Positions 51,780-60,539 of a DNA stretch of 64,000 nucleotides are shown here, piece by piece. Where the stretch lies: contig CABIWW010000008.1 of assembly GCA_902362435.1 (NCBI GenBank), positions 72,516 through 136,515 of the forward strand, read 5' to 3'. The translations under genes were made by a program, and so were the position numbers. The DNA comes from Eubacteriaceae bacterium (lineage in GTDB: Bacteria > Bacillota > Clostridia > Peptostreptococcales > Anaerovoracaceae). The number at the start of each line of letters is the position of its first letter. The stretch's first letter is position 1. Below the pieces are notes generated by a model that had not been told where the DNA came from, did not search any database, and worked only from the letters and a program-made list of their open reading frames with translations.

Positions 51780-54272
51780 ATGACATGGCCTTTTGAAAAT
51801 GATACCAGTGACATTGAAAAGAAGCTGGCAAAGCGCAGTTTGCATCGTGAACGGCAGCGTAATTTATTTGCAATCATTGCTCTTGTGCTAACTGCATTTA
51901 TGATAACTGCGACATTCAGTATTGGTTTTAGTTACTTTGAAACCTACCAAATGCAACAAATTCGGTTAATGGGAACTACCGCTGATGTCGGAATCACAAA
52001 TGTAACAGAAAATCAGTTGGTTGAAATTTCAAAATCAAACCTTGTCCTTGACGTAGGTATACAGCAGCGTTTAGGCAGTGTTGATACAGAGCAACTGCAA
52101 AATGCGAGATTAGGTATAGTTTGGATAGATGATACCGAGTGGGGAACCCACCGTCTGCCTACTATATCAAGTGTTGTAGGAAATTACCCATCAAGTAAAA
52201 ACGAAATTATGCTACCTACATGGGTGCTTGAACAGATGGGCATTTCTGATCCGCAAATAGGGATGGAGATTGTGTTGTCGTACCAAATTGGCGATAGCTA
52301 TAATTATGTCTCAGACACCTTTTTGCTGTCGGGCTACTATACGGACTACATTCCAATGCGCACAAATAATCGTGGTTATGTTTATGTTTCATCCGCTTTT
52401 AAGGATAGCTTAAATGTATCACTGGATAATAGTGTTACGGCAATGATCCGTTTTCAAGGCAATGATAATGCTGACAAAAACTGTGAAAGATTGCGGCGTG
52501 AGATTGACTTTACAGAAGGGCAAACATTTGAAATTGTACCATTAGAACAGGCAAATGGTGGAACTATTATTTTAGCTGTAATAATTTTAGCAGTTTTTAT
52601 ATCCTTTAGCGGCTATCTGCTGATTTATAATATTCTTTATGTCTCTGTCGTAAAAGATGTGCAATTCTATGGCCGTCTTAAAACGATTGGAATGACCCAA
52701 AGGCAGATAAAGAGAATTATCTATAAGCAGGCAATCAGAATCTCTTGTATTGGTATTCCGATTGGTCTGTTACTTGGTGCGGTTGTTTCCTTTGGCATTG
52801 TTCCTTACTTCCTGAATATGATGTATTCAACAAATTCTGATGTGGGAACAAAAGTATCTTTTTCGCCGTTTATTTTCATAGGAGCGGCCATATTTACGTT
52901 CATTACCGTTATGATTGCAAGCATGAAGCCCGCCAAAATTGCCGGAAATGTTTCACCAATAGCAGCACTCCAATATACAGCAGCCAGCACAAAGAGCAGC
53001 GCCAGAAATTGTAGCAAAATGAAGTTGTCCAGAATGGCATGGAACAATGTCTTTCGTAATGCTAAGAGTACAACCCTTGTTTTTGCATCGCTTTTTTTCG
53101 GCCTTTCCTTGTTCCTTGTCGTCACAGGGCTATTACATGGTTTAAGCCCGGAGAATTATGTGAGCCAATGGGGAGTAAGCGATTTTGCACTCACATATAG
53201 TATCCACGAAAGAGAAGATTTAATTTCCAGCGAAATGGTTTCAGAGATTGGTCAGCTTGACGGCATTGAGAATTTGAGGTTGACCTATGCACCTTATCCT
53301 CAAGTAGCAGCAGATGTTGTATATGACGATGCTGTATTTCACGAGTTTCTTGCGTCATTAGACGGAGTAAACGGCATTGATTTTTCTGATCCGGCAAAAT
53401 TAGAAAATTATCAGCAAAACTTTTTTAGCGGGGTTTTTGGAATTGACAGTGCATATTTGGAAGAAATCAATAAAACCTTAAACTTGCCTATTGACACGTC
53501 TGCCTTTGAACAAGGAAAGGTTGTGCTGCTGTCCAAAACAGTAGAAGGCCTTATTCAGCCAGGGCAGGAAATAACAATCCAGACGCAGAACGGACAGCAT
53601 TCCTTTATTGTAGCGAACGGTTATTTGAATGAAGGGTTTCGAGCAGGAGGAGGCAATGAGAGAGGGACGGCTCCTGATTTGTATATTAGTCAAACAGCTT
53701 TGAAAGAACTCTTTCCGCAATATAGAGTGTTCCGCGTGGCCTTTGATACGGATGGTCAACATGACGAAAGTATACTGCAAGAATTAAAGCAAATCACCGC
53801 ATCACAAGCTAACATTGATATTATATCCCGATATGAACGGCGAGAAGAAATGCAGGAATATCTCATTACAGCAAAGGTTTTAGGAACAGGGTTGTCCGTG
53901 ATCCTGCTGCTTGTTGGTGTCATGAACTTTGTCAATACAATGGTTGTCAATGTAAATACTCGGCGCTATGAATTAGCTGTTCTTGAAAGCATTGGAATGA
54001 CAAAGCGACAAATCAAACGAATGCTATTTATGGAAGGTTTCTATTATTGGGGCGTTTCCCTTTCCCTTGCAGTCACCATTGGAACAGCAATCTTCATCTT
54101 GCTATATATGATTTTTAGTAAAGTGGCCTATTATGCTGTTTTCTCCTATCCATTTATCCCACTGGTGCTGGTGTCTGGACTGGTGTTGCTAATCTGCCTT
54201 ATTGTGCCTATATGGGTCTACAAAACTGACGTTAACCTTCCAGTTGTGGAGCGATTGCGGTTGACAGAGTGA
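51780..54272 (+). CDS. FtsX-type ABC transporter permease
   Basis: An 830-residue membrane protein with an N-terminal helix (ALVLTAFMITATFSIGFSYF), an extracellular domain, three helices with an FtsX motif (RLKTIGMTQRQIKRIIYKQA), a second helix and extracellular domain, and a final FtsX triplet (VLESIGMTKRQIKRMLFMEG). It works with the preceding ATPase. The layout (two FtsX repeats, two outside domains) resembles drug- or bacteriocin-resistance permeases. The gene is strikingly AT-rich beside its GC-rich ATPase partner, which suggests permease replacement or mosaic assembly. Confidence 0.92.
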   Translation: MTWPFENDTSDIEKKLAKRSLHRERQRNLFAIIALVLTAFMITATFSIGFSYFETYQMQQIRLMGTTADVGITNVTENQLVEISKSNLVLDVGIQQRLGSVDTEQLQNARLGIVWIDDTEWGTHRLPTISSVVGNYPSSKNEIMLPTWVLEQMGISDPQIGMEIVLSYQIGDSYNYVSDTFLLSGYYTDYIPMRTNNRGYVYVSSAFKDSLNVSLDNSVTAMIRFQGNDNADKNCERLRREIDFTEGQTFEIVPLEQANGGTIILAVIILAVFISFSGYLLIYNILYVSVVKDVQFYGRLKTIGMTQRQIKRIIYKQAIRISCIGIPIGLLLGAVVSFGIVPYFLNMMYSTNSDVGTKVSFSPFIFIGAAIFTFITVMIASMKPAKIAGNVSPIAALQYTAASTKSSARNCSKMKLSRMAWNNVFRNAKSTTLVFASLFFGLSLFLVVTGLLHGLSPENYVSQWGVSDFALTYSIHEREDLISSEMVSEIGQLDGIENLRLTYAPYPQVAADVVYDDAVFHEFLASLDGVNGIDFSDPAKLENYQQNFFSGVFGIDSAYLEEINKTLNLPIDTSAFEQGKVVLLSKTVEGLIQPGQEITIQTQNGQHSFIVANGYLNEGFRAGGGNERGTAPDLYISQTALKELFPQYRVFRVAFDTDGQHDESILQELKQITASQANIDIISRYERREEMQEYLITAKVLGTGLSVILLLVGVMNFVNTMVVNVNTRRYELAVLESIGMTKRQIKRMLFMEGFYYWGVSLSLAVTIGTAIFILLYMIFSKVAYYAVFSYPFIPLVLVSGLVLLICLIVPIWVYKTDVNLPVVERLRLTE

Positions 54273-54312
54273 GTTTAATCAAATAGCAAAACATCCTTAG
54301 ATCAATCATATC

Positions 54313-54349
54313 GAAGCGGAGCAGATTTTAGCTGCTCCGCTTCTTTAGT
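54313..54349 (+). terminator. Terminator after the ABC transporter
   Basis: GAAGCGGAGCAG/CTGCTCCGCTTC (54313-54343), a 12-base perfect stem followed by a T-rich stretch. Confidence 0.85.
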
Positions 54350-54370
54350 ATTTTTCAAAAAATTCTTTTG

Positions 54371-54436
54371 AAATGTCCGAGCTTTGTAACAATTCAGCCT
54401 GTTTTTCTGTCGAAATCAAAGGCACCTCGGACATTT
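54371..54436 (+). repeat. Response-regulator box, copy 3 without a promoter
   Basis: AAATGTCCG (54371-54379), TTGTAACAATTC (54384-54395) and CGGACATTT (54428-54436), matching the ABC promoter in order and mostly in sequence. No plus-strand gene follows; the next gene is convergent. Probably the relic of a deleted gene regulated by the same two-component system. Confidence 0.65.
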
Positions 54437-54528
54437 ATAGTTCTTCCAAAAGTTTGATGATAATATTACCATTCATGGAAGAAGCAATCTGTTATTGCAA
54501 TAATGCGAAATTGACGATAGAAAGTTTT

Positions 54529-55569
54529 TCATATCTCGGTCAGCTCAACAATTACATTACTCTGCTGATACAGCCAGTCCGTAAATTCTTTCGGGCTGGC
54601 CGTTCCTGTTTTTACAGCCTTTTTTCTCTGTAAGGCTTCTTTCTTAAAGTCGGAAAAGGAAGCCTGTATTTTTTCCAGACGGTCAGCCGGAAAGCCTGCG
54701 GTATTTTTTACCCGGTTTATTTTGTTGCGCCAGTTCTGGCATTCATTTTTATAAAGCAGGTCATAGTTATTTTCTCTTGACCTCTCGTCAAATTCCCGCT
54801 TGTTTTGAAGCGCCTGTGCTTTTCGGCACTTGTCGCTGCACAGCTCATACCGCTGGCTCTTTGCCAGAAAATATTTTCCACAGACCTTGCACCGCCGGAA
54901 GCAAAGCCCCCAGTCATTCAGCCTGTTCAGATAATAGGTAATCAACGGGTAGAGGGACGCATAGGCAGACACACATTCTTCTGTGCGCCGGTTGTCCGGG
55001 AACCAGAGGTCAAGCCGGGTATCTTCTGACGGTGCGCCTTTGAAATAAAGGCTGCCAGCTTGAAATTGTTTCGGTTTTCCTGTCTCCCTGTCAAAGCTCA
55101 TGGTTTCGTTTTGGAATACCCCGGTCAGTCTGCTCATTTTATCCATGAAGCGGTCACAGGCAGCGTTACGGTCACGGGGTTCTCTGGCAAGCAGATAGCT
55201 GTTCCAGATACGGAACGCCACATACATTTTCAGAGGGTCGTTGCTAAGATATTTCTCCCAAAGAAATTCGCTTGCCGCCTGCTCCAGCTCCGGCTGTTTC
55301 CATCGGTTGGAGTGGAGAGCTTGCCGCAGCGGAGAAAGCCCGTATAAGTTCCAGTCTCTGTCCGTGTCACGCTCAAAGTTTATCAAAAAAGTTCCCAGTG
55401 GGCGTGTCATATCACAAAGCACCTCTGCGTTTTGGCTCCCGTTCAGACGGAAGCGGATCTGCTGTTCTTCCCCAATCAAAATCCGCTCTTTCATTTTCTT
55501 CCTGTCCAGCGTCAGGACAAACAAAATCCTCTCAAAACATGGCTCATGCCGTATAAACTGATTCTCCAT
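54529..55569 (-). CDS. DUF6076-like protein with C-terminal zinc finger
   Basis: A 346-residue protein; ATG 55569 follows GGGGATAGG, while the in-frame ATG at 55629 lacks a site. Residues about 240-280 hold a zinc-finger CKVCGKYFLAKSQRYELCSDKC, which resembles the CGNR/DUF6076 zinc ribbons of mobile-element proteins; the C-terminus is basic and helical. A DNA- or RNA-binding role is likely. It is the only minus-strand gene of the element. Confidence 0.65.
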   Translation of the reverse strand: MENQFIRHEPCFERILFVLTLDRKKMKERILIGEEQQIRFRLNGSQNAEVLCDMTRPLGTFLINFERDTDRDWNLYGLSPLRQALHSNRWKQPELEQAASEFLWEKYLSNDPLKMYVAFRIWNSYLLAREPRDRNAACDRFMDKMSRLTGVFQNETMSFDRETGKPKQFQAGSLYFKGAPSEDTRLDLWFPDNRRTEECVSAYASLYPLITYYLNRLNDWGLCFRRCKVCGKYFLAKSQRYELCSDKCRKAQALQNKREFDERSRENNYDLLYKNECQNWRNKINRVKNTAGFPADRLEKIQASFSDFKKEALQRKKAVKTGTASPKEFTDWLYQQSNVIVELTEI

Positions 55570-55737
55570 CCCTATCCCCTGCCTTTGTTTATGGTAATTA
55601 TATAATTCAGTTATATCCGTTACACTCATGGTATCGCAGAATCATTGTTTTGTCAAGGATAGTACGCTATGATGATTGCGGTTGGTAATTTCGTACCGCA
55701 CAGTACCTTGACAAGTGAATGACCGTCCAAAAGGGAT

Positions 55738-55845
55738 ATGACCGGCAGGAGAAGTGACGCATTCGGCGCACCAATGCAGGGAAACACCGCAGGAATGGGG
55801 CAGGAAAACGGCTTTTGGGGAGAACGGCAACAGGAAGCATTTTAA
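55738..55845 (+). CDS. Short ORF, perhaps the tail of a lost gene
   Basis: A 35-residue frame from ATG 55738 (behind AAAAGGGAT) with the Gly/Gln-rich end MGQENGFWGERQQEAF. The composition looks like a real protein end, and elements of this kind often carry a larger gene here, so it may be a C-terminal remnant. No function. Confidence 0.3.
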   Translation: MTGRRSDAFGAPMQGNTAGMGQENGFWGERQQEAF

Positions 55846-55871
55846 CCTATTTGATTTATGGGAGGAACAGA

Positions 55872-56096
55872 ATGAACGATAAAAAGAGATTGAACAGCTA
55901 CGAGGATTTACCGCTGGTTCTGGATGTGGCGGACATTCAGCGGATTATGGGAATTTCAAGAGCGAGCGCCTATGAGCTGGTACACACACCCGGCTTTCCA
56001 GCGTTCCGCAGGGGCAGACTTATCAAGGTCAGCAAAATTGCTTTCTTTGAATGGATGGCAAAAGGCTCCGAAACCGTACCGGGAAGCGACAAATAA
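55872..56096 (+). CDS. Excisionase-like helix-turn-helix protein
   Basis: A 74-residue protein; ATG 55872 follows GGGAGGAAC. LVLDVADIQRIMGISRASAY and a wing (FRRGRLIKVSKIAFFEWM) form a MerR/excisionase-type helix-turn-helix, common in Firmicute mobilizable elements. It may be the directionality factor for the serine recombinase or a regulator of transfer genes. Confidence 0.75.
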   Translation: MNDKKRLNSYEDLPLVLDVADIQRIMGISRASAYELVHTPGFPAFRRGRLIKVSKIAFFEWMAKGSETVPGSDK

Positions 56097-56243
56097 GCGT
56101 GAGGTATCATTCCCTGACTTGCAATACTGCCGCACTTTCCAAAGGGGCATACAGAGGGAAAAAAACTTAAAAATGATACCGAGACGCTACATCAAAACAG
56201 CCTATCTGCGTACATCAGATAGAAACGGAGAAAGGAGCCGGTT

Positions 56244-56447
56244 ATGGCAAGAATGAGTAACAAGCGGCGGTTGGAATGGTCTTTCTTCTTAAATGACCGC
56301 AGCCGTATCACTTACAACGAACTGTGCCGGAAATGCCAGCACGAATGTAAACAGAGCTTCCGGGCGGTTGTGGTTGACTGCCCGAAGTATCTTTCCAAGC
56401 GTTCCAAGAAAAAGGACAAGACTGCCGGAAACGGCAAAATCCCTTAG
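56244..56447 (+). CDS. Small cysteine-containing element protein
   Basis: A 67-residue basic protein (ARMSNKRRLEWSFFLNDRSR, then YNELCRKCQHECKQSFRAVV). CxxC-x3-C suggests a small metal-binding site. Similar proteins regularly precede the relaxase operon in these elements; function unknown. The site GGAGCCGG precedes it. It ends just before oriT. Confidence 0.6.
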   Translation: MARMSNKRRLEWSFFLNDRSRITYNELCRKCQHECKQSFRAVVVDCPKYLSKRSKKKDKTAGNGKIP

Positions 56448-56450
56448 GAA

Positions 56451-56496
56451 CTAAGGGCGCACTTCTATACATAGTCTAAAGACCATGTATCGTGCG
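56451..56496 (-). other. Origin of transfer (oriT), RSF1010/pIP501-like nick site
   Basis: On the minus strand, GAAGTGCGCCCTTAG (56451-56465) matches the MOBQ nick consensus TAAGTGCGCCCTTA of RSF1010 and pIP501-type plasmids. On the 5' side is an 11-base inverted repeat ATACATGGTCT/AGACTATGTAT (56467-56490, one mismatch, two-base loop), the standard relaxase-binding hairpin. The nick is expected near 56453-56455. The relaxase operon begins 240 bases downstream. The rest of 56497-56733 holds further hairpins and no gene. Confidence 0.85.
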
Positions 56497-56733
56497 TCCT
56501 GCGGAGCTTACCTCTGCCGCTGATAAAATCAGCAATCCGAGGTCTGCGTTCGCTTCGCTCCGACAAGGTGGCTACACCCCCTTGCGCCGCTAAAGCGGCT
56601 ATCCCCTGTGTACCCGCCGCAAAGAGAAATCCGCTCTGCGGTTTTCCCTTTTCATCGGGTTTTATAGAAGCACTGACACACGGACTGTCTGCGGATGGTC
56701 TTTCTTTATCTTATCAGCAAAGGATGTGAGAAC

Positions 56734-57051
56734 ATGGAAAAATCTTTGGAACAGTTGAAGCAGGAATATGAAAAAACCACTGTCCTGCTGGAACAGGAAA
56801 AACGGAAAATGCAGCGTTTGAAAAACCGGCAGGCGTATCTGGAAAGCGGTTCCCGGAAACAGAGGACGCACCGGCTGATTACCCGTGGGGCAGCTATTGA
56901 GAGCATTGCACCACAGACAAAGGAGCTATCCGAAGCGGAATTTTATTCCCTCATGGAAAGCATTTTGAATCTGCCGCAGGCGGAGCATTTCATCCGGTCT
57001 GCCACAGAGAACCACGCCCGTATTTCCGGGCAGGAGAAAGGCGGTGACTAA
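56734..57051 (+). CDS. DUF3847-type accessory mobilisation protein
   Basis: A 105-residue protein; ATG 56734 follows AGGATGTGAG. The N-terminal half is a coiled coil (EKSLEQLKQEYEKTTVLLEQ) and the middle has RTHRLITRGAAIESI, the DUF3847 pattern. It stands immediately before the relaxase, ending two bases before that gene, and is probably a relaxosome accessory protein binding oriT. Confidence 0.75.
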   Translation: MEKSLEQLKQEYEKTTVLLEQEKRKMQRLKNRQAYLESGSRKQRTHRLITRGAAIESIAPQTKELSEAEFYSLMESILNLPQAEHFIRSATENHARISGQEKGGD

Positions 57052-57053
57052 GG

Positions 57054-58526
57054 ATAGCACTTTATCATTTTTCAATCGCACAGATCAAGCGCAGCGCCGG
57101 TCAGAGCGCCATTGCCAGCGCAGCCTATCGAGCCGGGGAGCGTCTTTACAGCAGCTACTATGGAGAAGTCAGCGACTACACCAAAAAGGGCGGCGTGATC
57201 GCTTCGGAAATCATGCTGCCGCCCCATGCGCCGGAAATATATCTTGACCGGGCGACCCTCTGGAATGCTGTGGAGAACTGCGAGAAACATCCAAAAGCAC
57301 AGCTTGCCTATTCCTTTGATATTGCCATGCAGAATGAATTGACGCTGGAAGAAAACATGGAGCTGGCGAGGAAGTTCGTACAGGAGCAGTTTGTGACAAA
57401 AGGCATGATTGCCGACCTTGCTTTTCACAGCCCGGAGAAAGAGGACGGCGGCATCCCTAACCCGCATTTTCATGTGATGACAACCATGCGCCCTTTGAAC
57501 CCGGATGGCACATGGGGACAAAAACAGCGTCGGGAATATCTTCTTGATGAAGATGGAAACCGAATCCGGGATAAAAACGGCGATTATATGTTTAACGCTG
57601 TCCATACAACAGACTGGCATGAGCCGGAAACGCTGGAACACTGGCGGGAGCAGTGGGCGGCTGCCGTTAATACAAAATTTGAGGAAAAAGGGCTGGATGT
57701 GCGTATCGACCACCGTTCCTATGTGCGGCAGGGGCTTGACCTGATACCTACTGTCCACGAGGGAGCTAATGTCCGGCAGATGGAAGCAAAGGGCATCCGC
57801 ACCGAGAAAGGGGAACTGAACCGCTGGATTAAAGCCACCAACCGGCTCATGCAGGATGTGAGGAAGAAGATCAAAGCCCTGTTTGTCTGGATGGCAGAGG
57901 TAAAAGAAGAACTTTCCAAACCGCAGACACCGAGCCTTGCCGACCTGTTGATCGCTTATTACAACCAGCGCAACGCAGGGGCATGGAGCAATAAAGCCAG
58001 AACCGGAAACTTAAAGCAGTTTGCCGAAGCCGTCAATTATCTGACGGAAAACAAGCTGCTCACATTAGAGGATTTGCAGGAGCGTCTTTCCTCTGTCAAC
58101 GAAGAATTTGAAGCGTTAAGCGACTCCATGAAAAAGAAATCTGCCCGGATAAAGGAATTGCAGGAATTGATACGGGAGGGCGAGAATTACCAGCGGCTAA
58201 AACCTGTTCATACGGAATTGAACAATATCAAGTTTAAGAAACAGAGGGAGAAATTTGAAACATCCCACGATGCGGAGTTACGGCTGTTTTATGCCGCCCG
58301 CCGTATTTTGAAAGAAAAACTGGACGGAAAACCCATTGCCCTGAAAGCATGGAAACAGGAATACGCACAGTTAAAAACAGAGTATGCCGAACTGTCTCCG
58401 CAGCACAAGCCACTCCGGGAGGAAGTCATACGGCTACGGCAGGTGCAGAACGCCGTAGATACCGCACTGCGCCGGAGGGAGCAGCCACAGGCAGTACAGA
58501 GAAAGAAACATGAGATGGAGCTATGA
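57054..58526 (+). CDS. MobA/MobL (MOBQ) relaxase with apparent ATA start
   Basis: A 490-residue protein if begun at ATA 57054. In this frame the family N-terminus is intact: x-A-L-Y-H-F-S-I, QSAIASAAYRAGERLY with the catalytic Tyr at position 25, as in RSF1010 MobA, then SDYTKKGGV. The HUH motif NPHFHVM is near residues 138-144. The first ATG/GTG in frame (57195) would drop the catalytic Tyr. An in-frame stop at 57045-57047 excludes any upstream start, and the DUF3847 stop is two bases before. It nicks oriT at 56451-56465. The C-terminal half is coiled coil. Confidence 0.85.
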   Translation: MALYHFSIAQIKRSAGQSAIASAAYRAGERLYSSYYGEVSDYTKKGGVIASEIMLPPHAPEIYLDRATLWNAVENCEKHPKAQLAYSFDIAMQNELTLEENMELARKFVQEQFVTKGMIADLAFHSPEKEDGGIPNPHFHVMTTMRPLNPDGTWGQKQRREYLLDEDGNRIRDKNGDYMFNAVHTTDWHEPETLEHWREQWAAAVNTKFEEKGLDVRIDHRSYVRQGLDLIPTVHEGANVRQMEAKGIRTEKGELNRWIKATNRLMQDVRKKIKALFVWMAEVKEELSKPQTPSLADLLIAYYNQRNAGAWSNKARTGNLKQFAEAVNYLTENKLLTLEDLQERLSSVNEEFEALSDSMKKKSARIKELQELIREGENYQRLKPVHTELNNIKFKKQREKFETSHDAELRLFYAARRILKEKLDGKPIALKAWKQEYAQLKTEYAELSPQHKPLREEVIRLRQVQNAVDTALRRREQPQAVQRKKHEMEL

Positions 58527-58573
58527 TATAACCGGCAGCTTTACCGCTACCAGTATTTTTATGGAGGGAGCAT

Positions 58574-59314
58574 TTGAATGTATTTGAAGCGGTGAAACAG
58601 TCTGTTACCACCCGGCAGGCTGCTTCATTCTATGGAATCCGGGTGGGGAGAAACGGCATGGTCTGCTGTCCATTCCACAATGACCGCACGCCCAGCATGA
58701 AAGTGGACAGCCGCTTTTACTGCTTCGGCTGCGGGGCTTCCGGGGATGTGATCGACTTTGCCGCTTTGCTGCATGGATTGGGGAAACGGGAAGCTGCGGT
58801 CAGGCTTGCGGAGGACTTCGGCGTTTCCTATGAGAAATCCGGCAATGCGCCGCCAGATAGGAAGCGTCACAACAGGTCACAGCCCCGACAAAAATCAGCG
58901 GAGCAGAGATTTCAGGAAACGGAACGGTATTGTTTCCGGGTGCTATGCGATTATCTGCGCCTGCTGGAGCATTGGAAAACAGCACACGCCCCACAGCCGC
59001 AGGATGCCATCTGGCATCCTCTTTTTGTGGAAGCGTTGCAGAGGATAAGCTACACAGAATACCTTTTGGATATTTTGTTATACGGAGAAATAGAAGAAAA
59101 AGCGGCATTGATCGCCGCACAGGGAAAGGAGGTGTTGCGGCTTGAACAGCGAATTTCAGAGCTTGCCGCCGGAAACGCAGGAAGCGGTCAAAAGGACGAT
59201 GGACACAATGGAACCGGCGCAGACACCGGAAGAAATCCGGGAGACATTAGAGGGGACGCAGAAAGGCGGCGTGAAGAACAGCATCCGAAACTGCCTGACG
59301 GTGTTCCAGCGTGA
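58574..59314 (+). CDS. DNA primase-type CHC2 zinc-finger protein
   Basis: A 246-residue protein from TTG 58574 behind TATGGAGGGAG. The CHC2 zinc finger is complete (C32, H35 in CCPFH, then C50 and C53 in FYCFGCG), followed by SGDVIDFAALLHG. The TOPRIM catalytic domain is missing, so it recognises DNA for the element's replication rather than being a complete primase. It overlaps the VirE-like gene by 173 bases in another frame. Confidence 0.85.
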   Translation: MNVFEAVKQSVTTRQAASFYGIRVGRNGMVCCPFHNDRTPSMKVDSRFYCFGCGASGDVIDFAALLHGLGKREAAVRLAEDFGVSYEKSGNAPPDRKRHNRSQPRQKSAEQRFQETERYCFRVLCDYLRLLEHWKTAHAPQPQDAIWHPLFVEALQRISYTEYLLDILLYGEIEEKAALIAAQGKEVLRLEQRISELAAGNAGSGQKDDGHNGTGADTGRNPGDIRGDAERRREEQHPKLPDGVPA

Positions 59315-60539
59315 CCCTCTGTTTCGCGGGGCGCTGCGCCTGAACCTTTTGACGGAGCAGATTGACATTGTGAAGCCGCTGGGCTGGGAGCGCACCAGTA
59401 CCACGCTGACCGACATGGACATGAACTACCTGCTTTTGTATCTGGAAGAAAATTACGGGCTTACCAGCGAGAAAAAGGTGCAGAGCGCCATCAAGATTGT
59501 TGCCAATGAAAACCGCTACCATCCAGTCAGGGATTACCTGAACAGCCTGCAATGGGACGGCACAGAGCGCATCCGTTACGCCCTGCATCACTTTCTGGGA
59601 GCCGATACGGACGAATACACCTATGAAGCCTTGAAACTGTTCCTGATGGGAGCCATCCGGCGGGTATTCAGACCGGGGAGCAAGTTTGAGGTCATGCTCT
59701 GTCTGGTTGGTGGTCAGGGAGCCGGGAAATCTACCTTTTTCCGGCTGCTGGCAGGCAGGGACGAATGGTTTTCAGACGATTTGAAAAAGCTGGACGATGA
59801 AAATGTGTACCGCAAGCTGCAAGGGCATTGGATTATCGAGATGTCGGAGATGATTGCCACAGCCAACGCCAAGAGTATTGAGGAAATCAAGTCATTCTTA
59901 AGCCGCCAGAAAGAAACCTACAAAGTGCCGTATGAGACACATCCGGCAGACCGGCTGCGGCAATGTGTATTTGGAGGGACGACCAACCGGCAGGACTTTT
60001 TGCCCCGTGACCGCACCGGCAACCGGCGCTTTCTCCCCGTGACGGTGTACCCGGAACGGGCGGAGGTTCACATACTGGACGATGAAGCGGCGGCGAGGGC
60101 GTATATCGAACAGATGTGGGCGGAAGCCATGACGGTTTATCGCAGTGGGAAGTATAAGCTGTCATTCAGCATGGAAATGAACCGATACCTGAACGCCCAC
60201 CAGCAGGACTTTATGCAGGAAGACACACAGGCCGGCATGATCTACGCCTATTTGGAGGACTACACCGGCGACAGGGTATGTTCCAAGCAGCTTTATGAGG
60301 AAGCGCTGGGGAACTTAAATTCCCCGGCAGACTGGGAGACACGGGCAATCTGCGAGATTATGAATACCGGCATTGCGGGCGGCATCATACAGGGCTGGGT
60401 AGCCTACAAAAGCCCGAAGCGGTATAAGAAATACGGTTCTCAAAAAGGCTGGGAGCGTGTCAACCAAGCTCCGCCGGAGGGGGACGGTTTTCAGGAAATC
60501 ACGGAAGAAGAAGCCCGGCAAATGGAACTTCCATTCTGA
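59142..60539 (+). CDS. VirE/VapE-family P-loop protein (replication helicase-like)
   Basis: A 465-residue protein from TTG 59142. Walker A GGQGAGKSTFFRLL is at about 189-202; downstream is WIIEMSEM (Walker B-like) and the FGGTTNRQDFLPRDRTGNRRF motif typical of the virulence-associated E/phage primase-helicase family. With the CHC2 protein it probably lets the excised circle or transferred strand replicate. A cluster of GGTTGAC repeats starts inside its 3' end. Confidence 0.88.
   Translation: MNSEFQSLPPETQEAVKRTMDTMEPAQTPEEIRETLEGTQKGGVKNSIRNCLTVFQRDPLFRGALRLNLLTEQIDIVKPLGWERTSTTLTDMDMNYLLLYLEENYGLTSEKKVQSAIKIVANENRYHPVRDYLNSLQWDGTERIRYALHHFLGADTDEYTYEALKLFLMGAIRRVFRPGSKFEVMLCLVGGQGAGKSTFFRLLAGRDEWFSDDLKKLDDENVYRKLQGHWIIEMSEMIATANAKSIEEIKSFLSRQKETYKVPYETHPADRLRQCVFGGTTNRQDFLPRDRTGNRRFLPVTVYPERAEVHILDDEAAARAYIEQMWAEAMTVYRSGKYKLSFSMEMNRYLNAHQQDFMQEDTQAGMIYAYLEDYTGDRVCSKQLYEEALGNLNSPADWETRAICEIMNTGIAGGIIQGWVAYKSPKRYKKYGSQKGWERVNQAPPEGDGFQEITEEEARQMELPF

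Noticed and set aside
57195..57197. GTG 57195 as start of the relaxase
   Set aside because: It would remove the catalytic Tyr and the N-terminal strands, which are intact in the upstream frame from 57054.
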